Of a stretch of 64,000 nt of DNA, positions 34,787 to 43,216 are shown in pieces. The translations under genes and the position numbers were made by a program. Source of the DNA: Betaproteobacteria bacterium LSUCC0117 (GTDB lineage Bacteria > Pseudomonadota > Gammaproteobacteria > Burkholderiales > Burkholderiaceae_C); the NCBI GenBank assembly GCA_030441535.1, contig JAUJFZ010000003.1, positions 248,001-312,000 on the forward strand, given 5' to 3'. The stretch's first letter is position 1. Every line of letters begins with the position of its first letter. A model generated the notes under the pieces. That model saw only the letters and a list, made by a program, of their open reading frames with translations, did no database searches and was not told the origin of the DNA.

Positions 34787-36514
34787 TCAGTGGTTATCTT
34801 TTGGCACAAACGCGCCACGCTGGCCCACTAAGAAGTCAAAATCTGCGCCCTGGTCGGCTTGTAAAACATGGTCAACATACAAGCGCCAATAGCCGCTCGA
34901 TAGCGGGGGCTCAGGCGCTTGCCACTCCTTTAAACGGGCCGCAAGTTCGGCATCGTCTACATGCAAATGTAAGCGACGCGCGGCGACATCGAGGGTGATC
35001 ATGTCACCATTGCGAACCACGGCCAGCGGGCCGCCTGCTGCCGCCTCGGGCGCGGTGTGCAGCACGACGGTACCGTAAGCAGTGCCGCTCATGCGGGCAT
35101 CGGAAATGCGGACCATGTCGGTCACACCCTTGCGCAGGATCTTTGGCGGTAACGGCATGTTGCCCACCTCAGCCATACCGGGGTAGCCCTTGGGGCCACA
35201 GTTCTTGAGCACCAAAATACACGTCTCGTCCACGTCCAATGACTCGTCATCAATGCGGGCGTGGAAGTCGTCTGAGTCTTCAAACACCACGGCGCGCCCC
35301 GTGTGGTTCAGCAAATGGGGGCTGGCGGCGCTGGGCTTGATAACTGCGCCGCGAGGGGCCAAATTACCTTTGAGCACAGCGATACCCGCCTCAGGCTTGA
35401 AGGGCTCAGCCATGGTTTTAATAACGCGGGGATCAAAGTTTTCGGCGCCAGCGATGTTCTCGCCGACCGTACGCCCTGACGCCGTCGGAATATCCAGGTG
35501 CAACTCGCTGGCAATGGCGTTCATGACCGCGGGAATACCGCCGGCGTAGCAGAAGTCCTCCATCAAGTGCTCGCCCGAGGGCTGCAAATTAACCAGACAG
35601 GGCATGCGGCTACCGATGCGGTCGAAGTCTTCTAAATCCAGTTCGACGCCCAGGCGCCCTGCAATGGCTGTCAGGTGAATGACCGCATTGGTCGAGCCAC
35701 CAATTGCGGCAAGCGTTTTGATGGCGTTCTCAAACGCGTGGCGGGTCAGGATGTCACCAATCTTGATGTCTTGGCGCACCATGTCGACAATACGCCGCCC
35801 TGCATCACGCGCCAACACGTTGCGGCGCCCATCGACCGCGGGATACGCCGCGTTGCCCGGCAACCCGATACCGAGCGATTCGACCATACTGGCCATGGTC
35901 GAGGCGGTACCCATGGTCATGCAATGACCATGCGAGCGGTGCATACCCGACTCCGCGTCGAAGAAATCTTGGAGCTTCATGGTGCCAGCACGTACCTGCT
36001 CGCTCATGCTCCATACGCCTGTCCCAGAGCCCAATTCTTTACCGCGCCATTTGCCATTAAGCATGGGGCCTCCGCTGACCCCGACCGTTGGTAAGTTGGC
36101 GCTGGAGGCACCCATCAAAAGTGCAGGAGTCGTCTTGTCGCAGCCCATCAGCAGCACCACACCATCGATGGGGTTGCCCCGAATGCTCTCCTCGACATCC
36201 ATGGAGGCCAAGTTGCGGTACAGCATGGCGGTGGGTCGCAACAGCGTTTCACCCAAAGACATGACAGGAAATTCAAGCGGGAAACCCCCGGCCTCGTAAA
36301 TACCGATCTTGACTTGTTCGGCCAGCGTTCTGAAGTGCGAGTTACAAGGGGTCAACTCGGAAAACGTATTGCAAATGCCAATCACGGGACGACCGTCAAA
36401 TTGGTCGTGTGGCACCCCTTTGCCCTTCACCCAACTGCGGTAAGCGAAACCATCACGGTCTTGACGCCCGAACCACGCTTGGCTGCGCAGGGGCTTGTCT
36501 TTGGGGCTACTCAT
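34787..36514 (-). CDS. IlvD/Edd-family sugar-acid dehydratase
   Basis: A 575-residue Fe-S dehydratase. The three cluster cysteines are Cys57 (TPCNSH), Cys125 (GCDKTTP, next to Lys127) and Cys198 (GHCMTMG), nearly the same spacing as in characterised L-arabinonate and D-xylonate dehydratases. The start RSQAWFGRQDRDGFAYRSW is typical of that pentonate/hexonate branch rather than of IlvD, which is encoded separately at 59111. It makes a 2-keto-3-deoxy acid for the SDR and FAH genes downstream. The ATG at 36512-36514 is preferred over an upstream TTG. A candidate promoter and operator are at 36538-36566. Confidence 0.9.
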   Translation of the reverse strand: MSSPKDKPLRSQAWFGRQDRDGFAYRSWVKGKGVPHDQFDGRPVIGICNTFSELTPCNSHFRTLAEQVKIGIYEAGGFPLEFPVMSLGETLLRPTAMLYRNLASMDVEESIRGNPIDGVVLLMGCDKTTPALLMGASSANLPTVGVSGGPMLNGKWRGKELGSGTGVWSMSEQVRAGTMKLQDFFDAESGMHRSHGHCMTMGTASTMASMVESLGIGLPGNAAYPAVDGRRNVLARDAGRRIVDMVRQDIKIGDILTRHAFENAIKTLAAIGGSTNAVIHLTAIAGRLGVELDLEDFDRIGSRMPCLVNLQPSGEHLMEDFCYAGGIPAVMNAIASELHLDIPTASGRTVGENIAGAENFDPRVIKTMAEPFKPEAGIAVLKGNLAPRGAVIKPSAASPHLLNHTGRAVVFEDSDDFHARIDDESLDVDETCILVLKNCGPKGYPGMAEVGNMPLPPKILRKGVTDMVRISDARMSGTAYGTVVLHTAPEAAAGGPLAVVRNGDMITLDVAARRLHLHVDDAELAARLKEWQAPEPPLSSGYWRLYVDHVLQADQGADFDFLVGQRGAFVPKDNH

Positions 36515-36537
36515 GGCGCAAGTCTCCAACAAAAATA

Positions 36538-36566
36538 ATTTGATGTAATGATATTACCAAAGACAA
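36538..36566 (-). promoter_or_regulatory. Candidate promoter with palindromic operator before the IlvD/Edd gene
   Basis: On the minus strand TTGTCT (36561-36566), a 17-bp spacer and TCAAAT (36538-36543) form a moderate sigma70-like promoter. The spacer holds the inverted repeat GTAATGATATTAC (36545-36557; 5-bp arms, 3-bp centre), the same geometry as at 25945-25973. One of the two island FadR-type regulators is the natural candidate ligand, most likely the one at 29630. Confidence 0.45.
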
Positions 36567-36608
36567 TCGCGCGCACTACTCAGGTAAACCCCAAGAAGCC
36601 AAGCCGGC

Positions 36609-37772
36609 TTACAAGACTTTGCGGATTCGATCGATCGCGCGCTCGATGTTCTCGGCACTGTTGGCGTACGAGAAGCGCACAAAGCCCTCGCCCCAAGCGC
36701 CAAAACTGGTGCCCGATACGGTGGCCACATTGGCTTTATTCAGGAACAAGTCTTGGGCCTCGCGTGCCGTCATGCCGGTACCCGAAATATTGGGGAAGGC
36801 GTAAAACGCACCGGCTGCATCTGCACAACGCACACCCGGCAGGCTGTTGAGCGCATCCACGATCAACGTCCGGCGCTGGTTGAAAGCCACCATCATTTCG
36901 GCCACGGCATCTTGCGGCCCTGTGAGCGCGGCCAGACCGGCGTATTGGGCCGATGCGTTGACGCAAGAGTGGTCGTTGATACACAAGCGGGTGACCTCGC
37001 TCACCAAGCTCTTCGGCCAAACGGCGAAACCCAAACGCCAGCCCGTCATGGCGTAGGTCTTACTCCAGCCGTCCAACAGAATGAGGCGGTCGCGGATTTC
37101 TGGGTAGTTGAGTAACGAGACGTGCTGACGACCGCCGTAAAGCATTTGGCTGTAGATCTCATCTGACAGTAGCGCCACGTGCGGGTGCTTCGCCAAGCCC
37201 GCCACCAGCTTGTCAATTTCAGCTTTGGGCGTCACGCCGCCGGTTGGGTTAGCGGGACTGTTGATGATGATCAAGCGGGTCGCCGGGGTAATTTGCGACA
37301 GCACGGTATCGGCGTCGAAGGCAAAGCCCTTGTCTTCGCGCAGCTCAATGGGGACGGGGGTCGCGCCACTGTACTTGATGACCGATTCGTAAATCGGGAA
37401 ACCGGGGTTGGGGTACATGATCTCTGCGCCCGGCTCACCAAACATCAGCACTGCAAAAAACATGGTGGGTTTACCGCCGGGCACGATGACAACGCAATCG
37501 GGATCAACGCTGGACCCGTGGCGGCGTTCCAAGTCGGCGGCGACGGCCTCGCGCAATGCGGGGATGCCGTTCGCAGGCGTATAACCATGGTGACCATCGC
37601 GCAGTGCCTGAATACCCGCCTCGACGATGTGCGCCGGGGTCTTGAAATCAGGTTGCCCAATCCCTAGGTTAATGATGTCTTTGCCCTCTGCCATCAACGC
37701 CTGCGCGCGGGCCAAAACCTCAAAAGCAGATTCGGTACCCAAACGTGACAGGGAGGCTGCAGTTTTCAACAT
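36609..37772 (-). CDS. Class I pyridoxal-phosphate aminotransferase
   Basis: A 387-residue fold-type I aminotransferase. PLP is held by Lys238 (DGWSKTY), with Asn175 (NPTGG), Asp204 and Tyr207 (LSDEIYSQ) and Arg246 in place, and a C-terminal substrate-carboxylate arginine in FVRFSYANS. It is of the aspartate/alanine-type Igamma subgroup (start SRLGTESAFEVLARA). Amino donor and keto acid are not defined by sequence. It is a single minus-strand gene between the IlvD/Edd promoter and the divergent MFS gene, and may not belong to the sugar-acid island. Confidence 0.9.
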   Translation of the reverse strand: MLKTAASLSRLGTESAFEVLARAQALMAEGKDIINLGIGQPDFKTPAHIVEAGIQALRDGHHGYTPANGIPALREAVAADLERRHGSSVDPDCVVIVPGGKPTMFFAVLMFGEPGAEIMYPNPGFPIYESVIKYSGATPVPIELREDKGFAFDADTVLSQITPATRLIIINSPANPTGGVTPKAEIDKLVAGLAKHPHVALLSDEIYSQMLYGGRQHVSLLNYPEIRDRLILLDGWSKTYAMTGWRLGFAVWPKSLVSEVTRLCINDHSCVNASAQYAGLAALTGPQDAVAEMMVAFNQRRTLIVDALNSLPGVRCADAAGAFYAFPNISGTGMTAREAQDLFLNKANVATVSGTSFGAWGEGFVRFSYANSAENIERAIDRIRKVL

Positions 37773-37930
37773 GGTGGTAATCCTCAGAAATTTGGTGACG
37801 CACTGGGGCGCAAAAACGTGCGCTGAAGTTTACCTGTTAAGCGGGGCGCGTGTGTCACAGGGCCGTCAAGTGCGGGGCTACTATACTGTCGACCTTCGCC
37901 AAGCTGGCGCTCACTCGCCCCTCTGACCCC

Positions 37931-39331
37931 ATGCGCCGACTCAAGTGGTACCAAGCCGCCCTCTGGCAAATACAGGCCCGCCGACGATTCGTTGCGCTCG
38001 GTCTCATTTGCATGACACTCGGCATCGCCTCGGCAGAACGGTCAGGCCTTGCCGTGGCTGCGCCCGAGTTATCCGTCGCGCTTAACTTGGGGCCCAGCGA
38101 TTTAGGTTGGTTGTTTTCTGCGTTCTCTTGGACCTATGTGGTCGCGCAAATTCCGGCGGGACTATTGGTCGAGCGATTTGGCGTGCGCCCCATCATCGGC
38201 AGTGGTTTGGCTATCAGTGCCCTGTGTAGCCTGCTGATGGCGTTGGCGGGTGCACCGCAATTACTGACCTATGCGTGGGGTCTCATTCTGATCGCACGGC
38301 TGCTGTTGGGTGTATCGCAAAGCCCCTTGGGCGGCAGCTCCGGGATGGTGTTGGCGACCTGGTTTCCCAAACAGGAACGGGGCGTGGCCGGTGCCATTTA
38401 TGCCAGCATGCCCTACTTTGCGATCGCGATTTTCAACCCCTTGCTGGCATGGGTGGTCAACCACTTGGGCTGGGCAATGTCTTTCGTGGTGTTGGCCCTG
38501 CTGGGCATGACAGGCTCCGCCATCTGGAGCAGCGTTTTTAGAACACCGCAGCAGCACAAACGCTTGTCGGCCAAAGAGCGACGCCTGTTGATTTCAGGCG
38601 GCGCGTTGTGGGGTGCGCCCAAAACTGAGCGTGCACCAACGTCCTCGCCCCCCAACGAGGATGTGCCACCAACGCCCGGTAGCAACACGAACAGTTTGGT
38701 CAACGACTTGCGTCAACTGTTCTCGCAGCGCTTGTTTAAGGGCGTGGTGGTGGCCCAGTATGCGATCGCATCCATCACGTGGTTTTTTTTGGCGTGGTTC
38801 CCGGCCTACTTGGTGCTTGACCTGGGCTTGTCATTGGCAGAAGCGGGCGCCCTGTCAGCCTTTCCCGCCATTGGTGGATTTATTGGCGGTACGGTCGCGG
38901 GCGTTTTCTCTGACAGATTGCTGCGACGCACCCACTCCCTCAGCATCGCGCGTAAAACCCCCGTCTACGTGGGCATGAGTTTAGTTATCGTGGGGTTCTT
39001 GGCTTGCCTGTTCACGCGCGATCCGACTTGGGTCGCTATCTTTATGACCATTGCCTTTTTTGGCAAGAGCGTCGGCACCATGATCTGGACTTTGGTCAGC
39101 GATTTGGCACCTGCCAACCGCGTCGGTTTAACGGGCTCCGTTGTCAACGCTTTTACAAACTTATCAGGCATCATTACCCCCGTGCTGGTCGGTTACGCGG
39201 TCGCGCTTTACGGCAACTTCGACCTCGCGTTATGGTTGGTCGCTGGACATGCCGCACTGGCCATTGCCATGAACCATTGGGTCATGGGTCACCTCCAACG
39301 CATGCCCGATCTTCAGAGTCCGAATCCATGA
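37931..39331 (+). CDS. MFS transporter, hexuronate/sugar-acid (ACS family) type
   Basis: A 466-residue inner-membrane protein with 12 predicted helices and a hydrophilic central loop (about 225-265, rich in Pro and Ser). The first helices carry SAERSGLAVAAPELSVALNLGPSDLGWLFSAFSWTYV, as in the anion:cation symporters GudP, GarP and ExuT. It is probably a proton-linked importer for an aldarate or hexuronate and would complement the TRAP system. The ATG at 37931 is used because the upstream extension is not hydrophobic or conserved. Its stop overlaps the queF start by 4 nt (ATGA). A -10-like TATACT is at 37882-37887. Confidence 0.87.
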   Translation: MRRLKWYQAALWQIQARRRFVALGLICMTLGIASAERSGLAVAAPELSVALNLGPSDLGWLFSAFSWTYVVAQIPAGLLVERFGVRPIIGSGLAISALCSLLMALAGAPQLLTYAWGLILIARLLLGVSQSPLGGSSGMVLATWFPKQERGVAGAIYASMPYFAIAIFNPLLAWVVNHLGWAMSFVVLALLGMTGSAIWSSVFRTPQQHKRLSAKERRLLISGGALWGAPKTERAPTSSPPNEDVPPTPGSNTNSLVNDLRQLFSQRLFKGVVVAQYAIASITWFFLAWFPAYLVLDLGLSLAEAGALSAFPAIGGFIGGTVAGVFSDRLLRRTHSLSIARKTPVYVGMSLVIVGFLACLFTRDPTWVAIFMTIAFFGKSVGTMIWTLVSDLAPANRVGLTGSVVNAFTNLSGIITPVLVGYAVALYGNFDLALWLVAGHAALAIAMNHWVMGHLQRMPDLQSPNP

Positions 39332-40185
39332 CACCCAATCCGCCCGATCTGAACAACGCCCCCTTAGGTAAGCGCAGCGATACCCCGGCGCATTACGACC
39401 CCTCGTTGCTGTTTCCCATGCCACGCAGCATGGCGCGTGACGCGCTCGCTCTGGGACCAACGCTGCCATTTATGGGTGCCGACTTTTGGACGGGCTACGA
39501 GCTCGGCTGGCTGAATGCCAAAGGCAAACCCCAAGTCGGTATCTTGCAAGTCAGTGTGCCGTGTGAAACACCATTCATCATCGAGAGTAAGTCTTTCAAG
39601 CTCTACCTCAACAGCTTGAACAACCACCGCGTACCCAGCGTCGACGCACTCACCAACTTAATTGCCAATGACGTGAACCCCGCACTGTGGGGCGACACCA
39701 CGCCGAGCGGGCAAGCGCTGGTCAAGGTCATCACGCCTGAGGCATTCGAAGCTGAAAAAATCACCACCCTGCCCGGCCTGAGCATTGACCGCTTGGACAT
39801 CGAGATCGACCACCCGGCCTACGACCCCAGCCTGTTGCACGTGCATACAGATGAAGGTGTGGTTGAGGAGACCTTAACCAGCAATCTGCTGCGCGCGCTG
39901 TGCCGCGTGACGGGCCAGCCCGATTGGGGCAGTGTGCAAATTGACTATGCGGGCAAACCCATCGACCAAGCCGGTCTGCTGCAATACCTCATCGGGTTTC
40001 GCGATCAACAGGAGTTCCATGAGCCTTTGGCCGAGCGGATCTTTGTCGACATCTTGCGGCAATGTCAGCCGACTCGATTGCGCGTGAAAATTCAATTCAC
40101 ACGCCGTGGCGGATTGGATATCAACCCTGTGCGCCAAAACTTCCCGAGCGCCATCAAAGCGATGTCCCGTTTGGCCCGCCAGTAA
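39328..40185 (+). CDS. queF: NADPH-dependent 7-cyano-7-deazaguanine reductase
   Basis: QueF, 285 residues, is the long two-domain (YqcD) type that reduces preQ0 to preQ1 in queuosine synthesis. The QueF motif ESKSFK is at 86-91, the catalytic Cys192 is in CRVTGQPDW with Asp199, and His231/Glu232 (EFHEP) bind the substrate, all at positions close to E. coli QueF. The ATG overlaps the stop of the MFS transporter gene, so it is translated from the same message although the two functions are unrelated. It ends just before a strong terminator. Confidence 0.97.
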   Translation: MTPNPPDLNNAPLGKRSDTPAHYDPSLLFPMPRSMARDALALGPTLPFMGADFWTGYELGWLNAKGKPQVGILQVSVPCETPFIIESKSFKLYLNSLNNHRVPSVDALTNLIANDVNPALWGDTTPSGQALVKVITPEAFEAEKITTLPGLSIDRLDIEIDHPAYDPSLLHVHTDEGVVEETLTSNLLRALCRVTGQPDWGSVQIDYAGKPIDQAGLLQYLIGFRDQQEFHEPLAERIFVDILRQCQPTRLRVKIQFTRRGGLDINPVRQNFPSAIKAMSRLARQ

Positions 40186-40192
40186 GTAAGGT

Positions 40193-40216
40193 CACGGCGT
40201 ACGCGCCGTGGCTTTT
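40193..40216 (+). terminator. Rho-independent terminator after queF
   Basis: CACGGCG (40193-40199) and CGCCGTG (40204-40210) form a perfect stem with a four-base loop, followed by GCTTTT. It lies 7 nt after the queF stop and directly abuts the convergent flavin reductase stop codon. Confidence 0.85.
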
Positions 40217-40893
40217 CAGTTGGGTCCGTCTATGCGCGTTCGCAGCATCACATCGGTGAGCTTGCAGTAGAAGGCACGGCCCAAGCGGCCCAGTGGGCGC
40301 ATGGCACTCTCCTTCAGCAGATCAACGCGGTGACGTTTGCCATCGCGTTCGCCTTGGTACACCTGCTCCAGGATGTGCACCTTCACCACGTCGCCCATCA
40401 CCCAATGGTTTTTCCCCAAGGGCAAGATGTCCTTGACTCGGCACTCAAAGGCCACTGGAGTCTTGGCGACGCGTCGAGGCTTGATGAGATCACACGGAAA
40501 ACTCTCGATACCCAACGCATCGAATTCACTGATGTTCGGGGGCAAGTCCTGCGCGCTGTCCACCATGGGCTCAAACAAGCCCTCAGGCGAGATGTTGATG
40601 ACGAACTCGCCGGTATCACGAATGTTTTGCAGAGTGTCTTTGGAGACGATCGCTTCCAGATCGTGGTTGTCACCGCGCGGCCCACACGAAAAACCCATGA
40701 CTGGCGGCGATGGGCAACACACGTTGAAAAAGCTGAAGGGGGCGAGGTTGTGCACGCCGGCCACGCTCACAGTAGACACCCAAGCGATCGGGCGCGGCAA
40801 CACCGAATCGCGCAATAAAAAGTACATCTCGCTCGGATTGAAATCATCGACAGAGAGCGAAATAAAGGAGTCGGGCGTGGTGGCGTTAGTCAT
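40216..40893 (-). CDS. Flavin reductase-like domain protein
   Basis: A 225-residue FMN-binding split-barrel protein of the flavin reductase family. The segment PRPIAWVSTVSVAGVHNLAPFSFFNVCCPSPP and, later, FVINI and SFPCDLIKPRRV are typical. Such proteins bind FMN and act as NAD(P)H:flavin reductases or as components of two-component oxygenases. It is the last gene of a five-gene minus-strand run that starts with a sulfonate-like ABC transporter, so it might supply reduced flavin to a monooxygenase; no such oxygenase is in the window. Confidence 0.86.
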   Translation of the reverse strand: MTNATTPDSFISLSVDDFNPSEMYFLLRDSVLPRPIAWVSTVSVAGVHNLAPFSFFNVCCPSPPVMGFSCGPRGDNHDLEAIVSKDTLQNIRDTGEFVINISPEGLFEPMVDSAQDLPPNISEFDALGIESFPCDLIKPRRVAKTPVAFECRVKDILPLGKNHWVMGDVVKVHILEQVYQGERDGKRHRVDLLKESAMRPLGRLGRAFYCKLTDVMLRTRIDGPN

Positions 40894-40909
40894 GTGTCAT
40901 GGCCGGTGG

Positions 40910-41545
40910 TCAAGACCGGCTGAAAATAATGCGAAGACCCAGCACCACGAAGACGGTACCGGCTAAGCGGTCAAGGAAAAATCCCGCGTTGGGACGTCGA
41001 TTCAACCAGCCACCAATGTGGCCTGCAAACCAACCCAAGCTGCCAAAAATCAGCATGGCTTGAAGCGTGAACAACACCCCCAATTGGCCTAACTGCCAAG
41101 CAGTCGCGCCTGCTTGCACGTCCACAAACTGGGGCAGGAAAGACAGGAAAAAAATCACCACCTTGGGATTCACGGCGTTGGCCATCATCCCTTTGAAGAA
41201 CAGCTGCTTTAGTGACGGATCATGAAGCGCTGCGTTGGCTTGCACCGTCACGGCACCCGCGTGACGCCAAGCCTGCCAGCCCAGCCACACCAGGTACCCA
41301 CCGCCCACCCACTTGAGGACGGTGAAGGCGACAGGCGATGCCACCAGCAACGCACTGACACCCAACACGGCCAGCGCAGTATGACTCAAACACCCAACCG
41401 CACAACCCAAGCCAAACGCCACGCCTTGGCGCCGTCCCTTGCTGATGCCAAAACTTAGCACCATTAAGTTATCGGGACCGGGCGATAGTGTGATGAGGCT
41501 GGCAGCCAGCAAAAATGACAGGGTTTGCGTGAGCGAAAGCATCAC
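40910..41545 (-). CDS. LysE-family exporter
   Basis: A 211-residue LysE/RhtB-type inner-membrane exporter with about six hydrophobic helices. The start SFLLAASLITLSPGPDNLMVLSFGISKGRRQG contains the LSPGPDN signature, and NAVNPKVVIFFLSFLPQF is the second family mark. These proteins export amino acids or small amphiphiles. It is 22 nt after the ABC permease gene and 16 nt before the flavin reductase gene; a second LysE protein lies at 44372. Confidence 0.92.
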   Translation of the reverse strand: MMLSLTQTLSFLLAASLITLSPGPDNLMVLSFGISKGRRQGVAFGLGCAVGCLSHTALAVLGVSALLVASPVAFTVLKWVGGGYLVWLGWQAWRHAGAVTVQANAALHDPSLKQLFFKGMMANAVNPKVVIFFLSFLPQFVDVQAGATAWQLGQLGVLFTLQAMLIFGSLGWFAGHIGGWLNRRPNAGFFLDRLAGTVFVVLGLRIIFSRS

Positions 41546-41567
41546 GCAAATATACCGCTTGTTTGTG

Positions 41568-42389
41568 TCACAACCGCTCGGACTGCGCGGTCTTAGGTTG
41601 CCAAACCATTAATCGCTTTTCAACCGCGCCAACCAACGAATCCAAGAAGAGCGCGAAGGCGGTCAGCACGACGATACCGGCGAAAACGGTGTTGACATCG
41701 AAGTTCCCCTCGGCCTCCAAGATCAAGTAGCCCACGCCACCTGCGGACCCCAGATATTCACCAACGACGGCGCCAACAAACGCCAAGCCCACGCTGGTAT
41801 GAAGGCTTGAGAACACCCAGCTGGTCGCACTCGGTAAATAAACGCTGCGCAGCAACTGCCGCTGGTTAGCACCCAGCATGCGGGCATTCGCCAGCAGTGT
41901 GGGACTCACCTCACGTACGCCTTGGTATACGTTGAAGAACACAATGAAAAAGACAAGGGTCACACCAAGCGCGACCTTCGACCACACACCTAAACCGAAC
42001 CACACCGCAAAGATGGGCGCCAAAATCACGCGAGGCATGGAATTAAGGGCCTTGATGTACGGATCCAAAATAGCCGAAGCGTTATCGTTCAAGGCCAGCC
42101 ACAAGCCCATGCCCAAGCCAGATACCGTGCCGATGAAAAAGGCCATGAAGGTTTCAAATAACGTGATCCCCAAATGGCGATAAATCTCACCACTGGCAAA
42201 CCAATGCCACACCCGGCTAGCCACTTCCAGCGGTCGTCCAAAGAAAAAGGCCGCCTGATCAGCGTTGTCGAAATAAATGGGGGGCAACAGATCGGGGTCA
42301 GTGAAGACGTGCCACATCAAAATGATGGCGCCCAGCAAACCAAATTGCGCGGTACGCAACCGCCAGCCTTTAATTCCGCCGCTGCTCAT
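41568..42389 (-). CDS. ABC transporter permease, TauC/SsuC-like
   Basis: A 273-residue inner-membrane permease with about six helices and the EAA-type loop (EVSPTLLANARMLGANQRQLLRSVYLPSA) that contacts the ATPase. It belongs to the nitrate/sulfonate/taurine/thiamine-precursor import group. The start overlaps the stop of the ATPase gene, so both are coupled. The cargo is not defined by the sequence. Confidence 0.92.
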   Translation of the reverse strand: MSSGGIKGWRLRTAQFGLLGAIILMWHVFTDPDLLPPIYFDNADQAAFFFGRPLEVASRVWHWFASGEIYRHLGITLFETFMAFFIGTVSGLGMGLWLALNDNASAILDPYIKALNSMPRVILAPIFAVWFGLGVWSKVALGVTLVFFIVFFNVYQGVREVSPTLLANARMLGANQRQLLRSVYLPSATSWVFSSLHTSVGLAFVGAVVGEYLGSAGGVGYLILEAEGNFDVNTVFAGIVVLTAFALFLDSLVGAVEKRLMVWQPKTAQSERL

Positions 42390-43216
42390 GCTGAAACCTC
42401 CATCTGGCGGGCATAGCCTTTCAAAACTTCCTCACGCAGGACCGACCAAATTTGCTCATGCAACTCAATGAAGCGCGGATGAACGCGAATCTCGGCCACA
42501 TCACGGGGTCGTTCTAAATCAATCACAAACTCACCGATTGGCCGTGTCGCGGGGCCAGCTGACAACACCACAACGCGGTCGGACATCGCGATGGCTTCGT
42601 CCAGGTCATGCGTGATGAAGAGCACCGCCTTACGCTTGGCCTGCCACAACGCCAACACCTCGTTTTCCATGAGTTGACGCGTTTGAATGTCCAATGCCGA
42701 GAAGGGCTCATCCATCAAGATGATGTCTGGATCAAGAATCAGCGTTTGCGCCAGCGCGGTGCGCTTGCGCATACCACCTGACATTTGGTGCGGATAGCGG
42801 TTCTCAAAGCCCCCTAAACCCACGCGCTTGAGCCATTCGCCGGCCGCTTTTGCTGCCTCAGCCTCACTGACGCCCCGGAATTCCAACCCTGCGGCAACGT
42901 TACCGATCGCATTACGCCAAGGCATGAGGGCCTCTGCTTGGAACATGTAACCTGCCCGGGCATTGATGCCCGTGAGGGGCTCTCCAAACACCTCCACACT
43001 GCCGGACGAGGGCTCCAGCAAACCCGCCGCTACGTTGAGTAGCGTGGATTTACCGCAGCCTGTTGGACCGACGACGGACACAAACTCACCAGGCGCCACG
43101 TGTAACGTCGTGTCACCAACGGCGATGTACCGTTCACCCGCTCGCTCATTGGAGGCGAACACGCATGAGATGCCATTGAACGCCAATGCAGGCGCCTGAT
43201 TATTTGTAGTCATCAT
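42386..43216 (-). CDS. ABC transporter ATP-binding protein, TauB/SsuB-like
   Basis: A 276-residue ATPase with Walker A GPTGCGKST (50-58), Q-loop Gln93, signature MSGGM (145-149, a variant of LSGGQ) and Walker B with Asp169/Glu170, then the His-loop in FITHDLDEA. It powers the importer formed with the flanking permease and binding protein. It abuts the binding-protein stop with no gap and overlaps the permease start. Confidence 0.94.
   Translation of the reverse strand: MMTTNNQAPALAFNGISCVFASNERAGERYIAVGDTTLHVAPGEFVSVVGPTGCGKSTLLNVAAGLLEPSSGSVEVFGEPLTGINARAGYMFQAEALMPWRNAIGNVAAGLEFRGVSEAEAAKAAGEWLKRVGLGGFENRYPHQMSGGMRKRTALAQTLILDPDIILMDEPFSALDIQTRQLMENEVLALWQAKRKAVLFITHDLDEAIAMSDRVVVLSAGPATRPIGEFVIDLERPRDVAEIRVHPRFIELHEQIWSVLREEVLKGYARQMEVSA

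Noticed and set aside
39004..39327. In-frame extension upstream of queF
   Set aside because: It overlaps the MFS gene in another frame; QueF homology begins only after the ATG at 39328.
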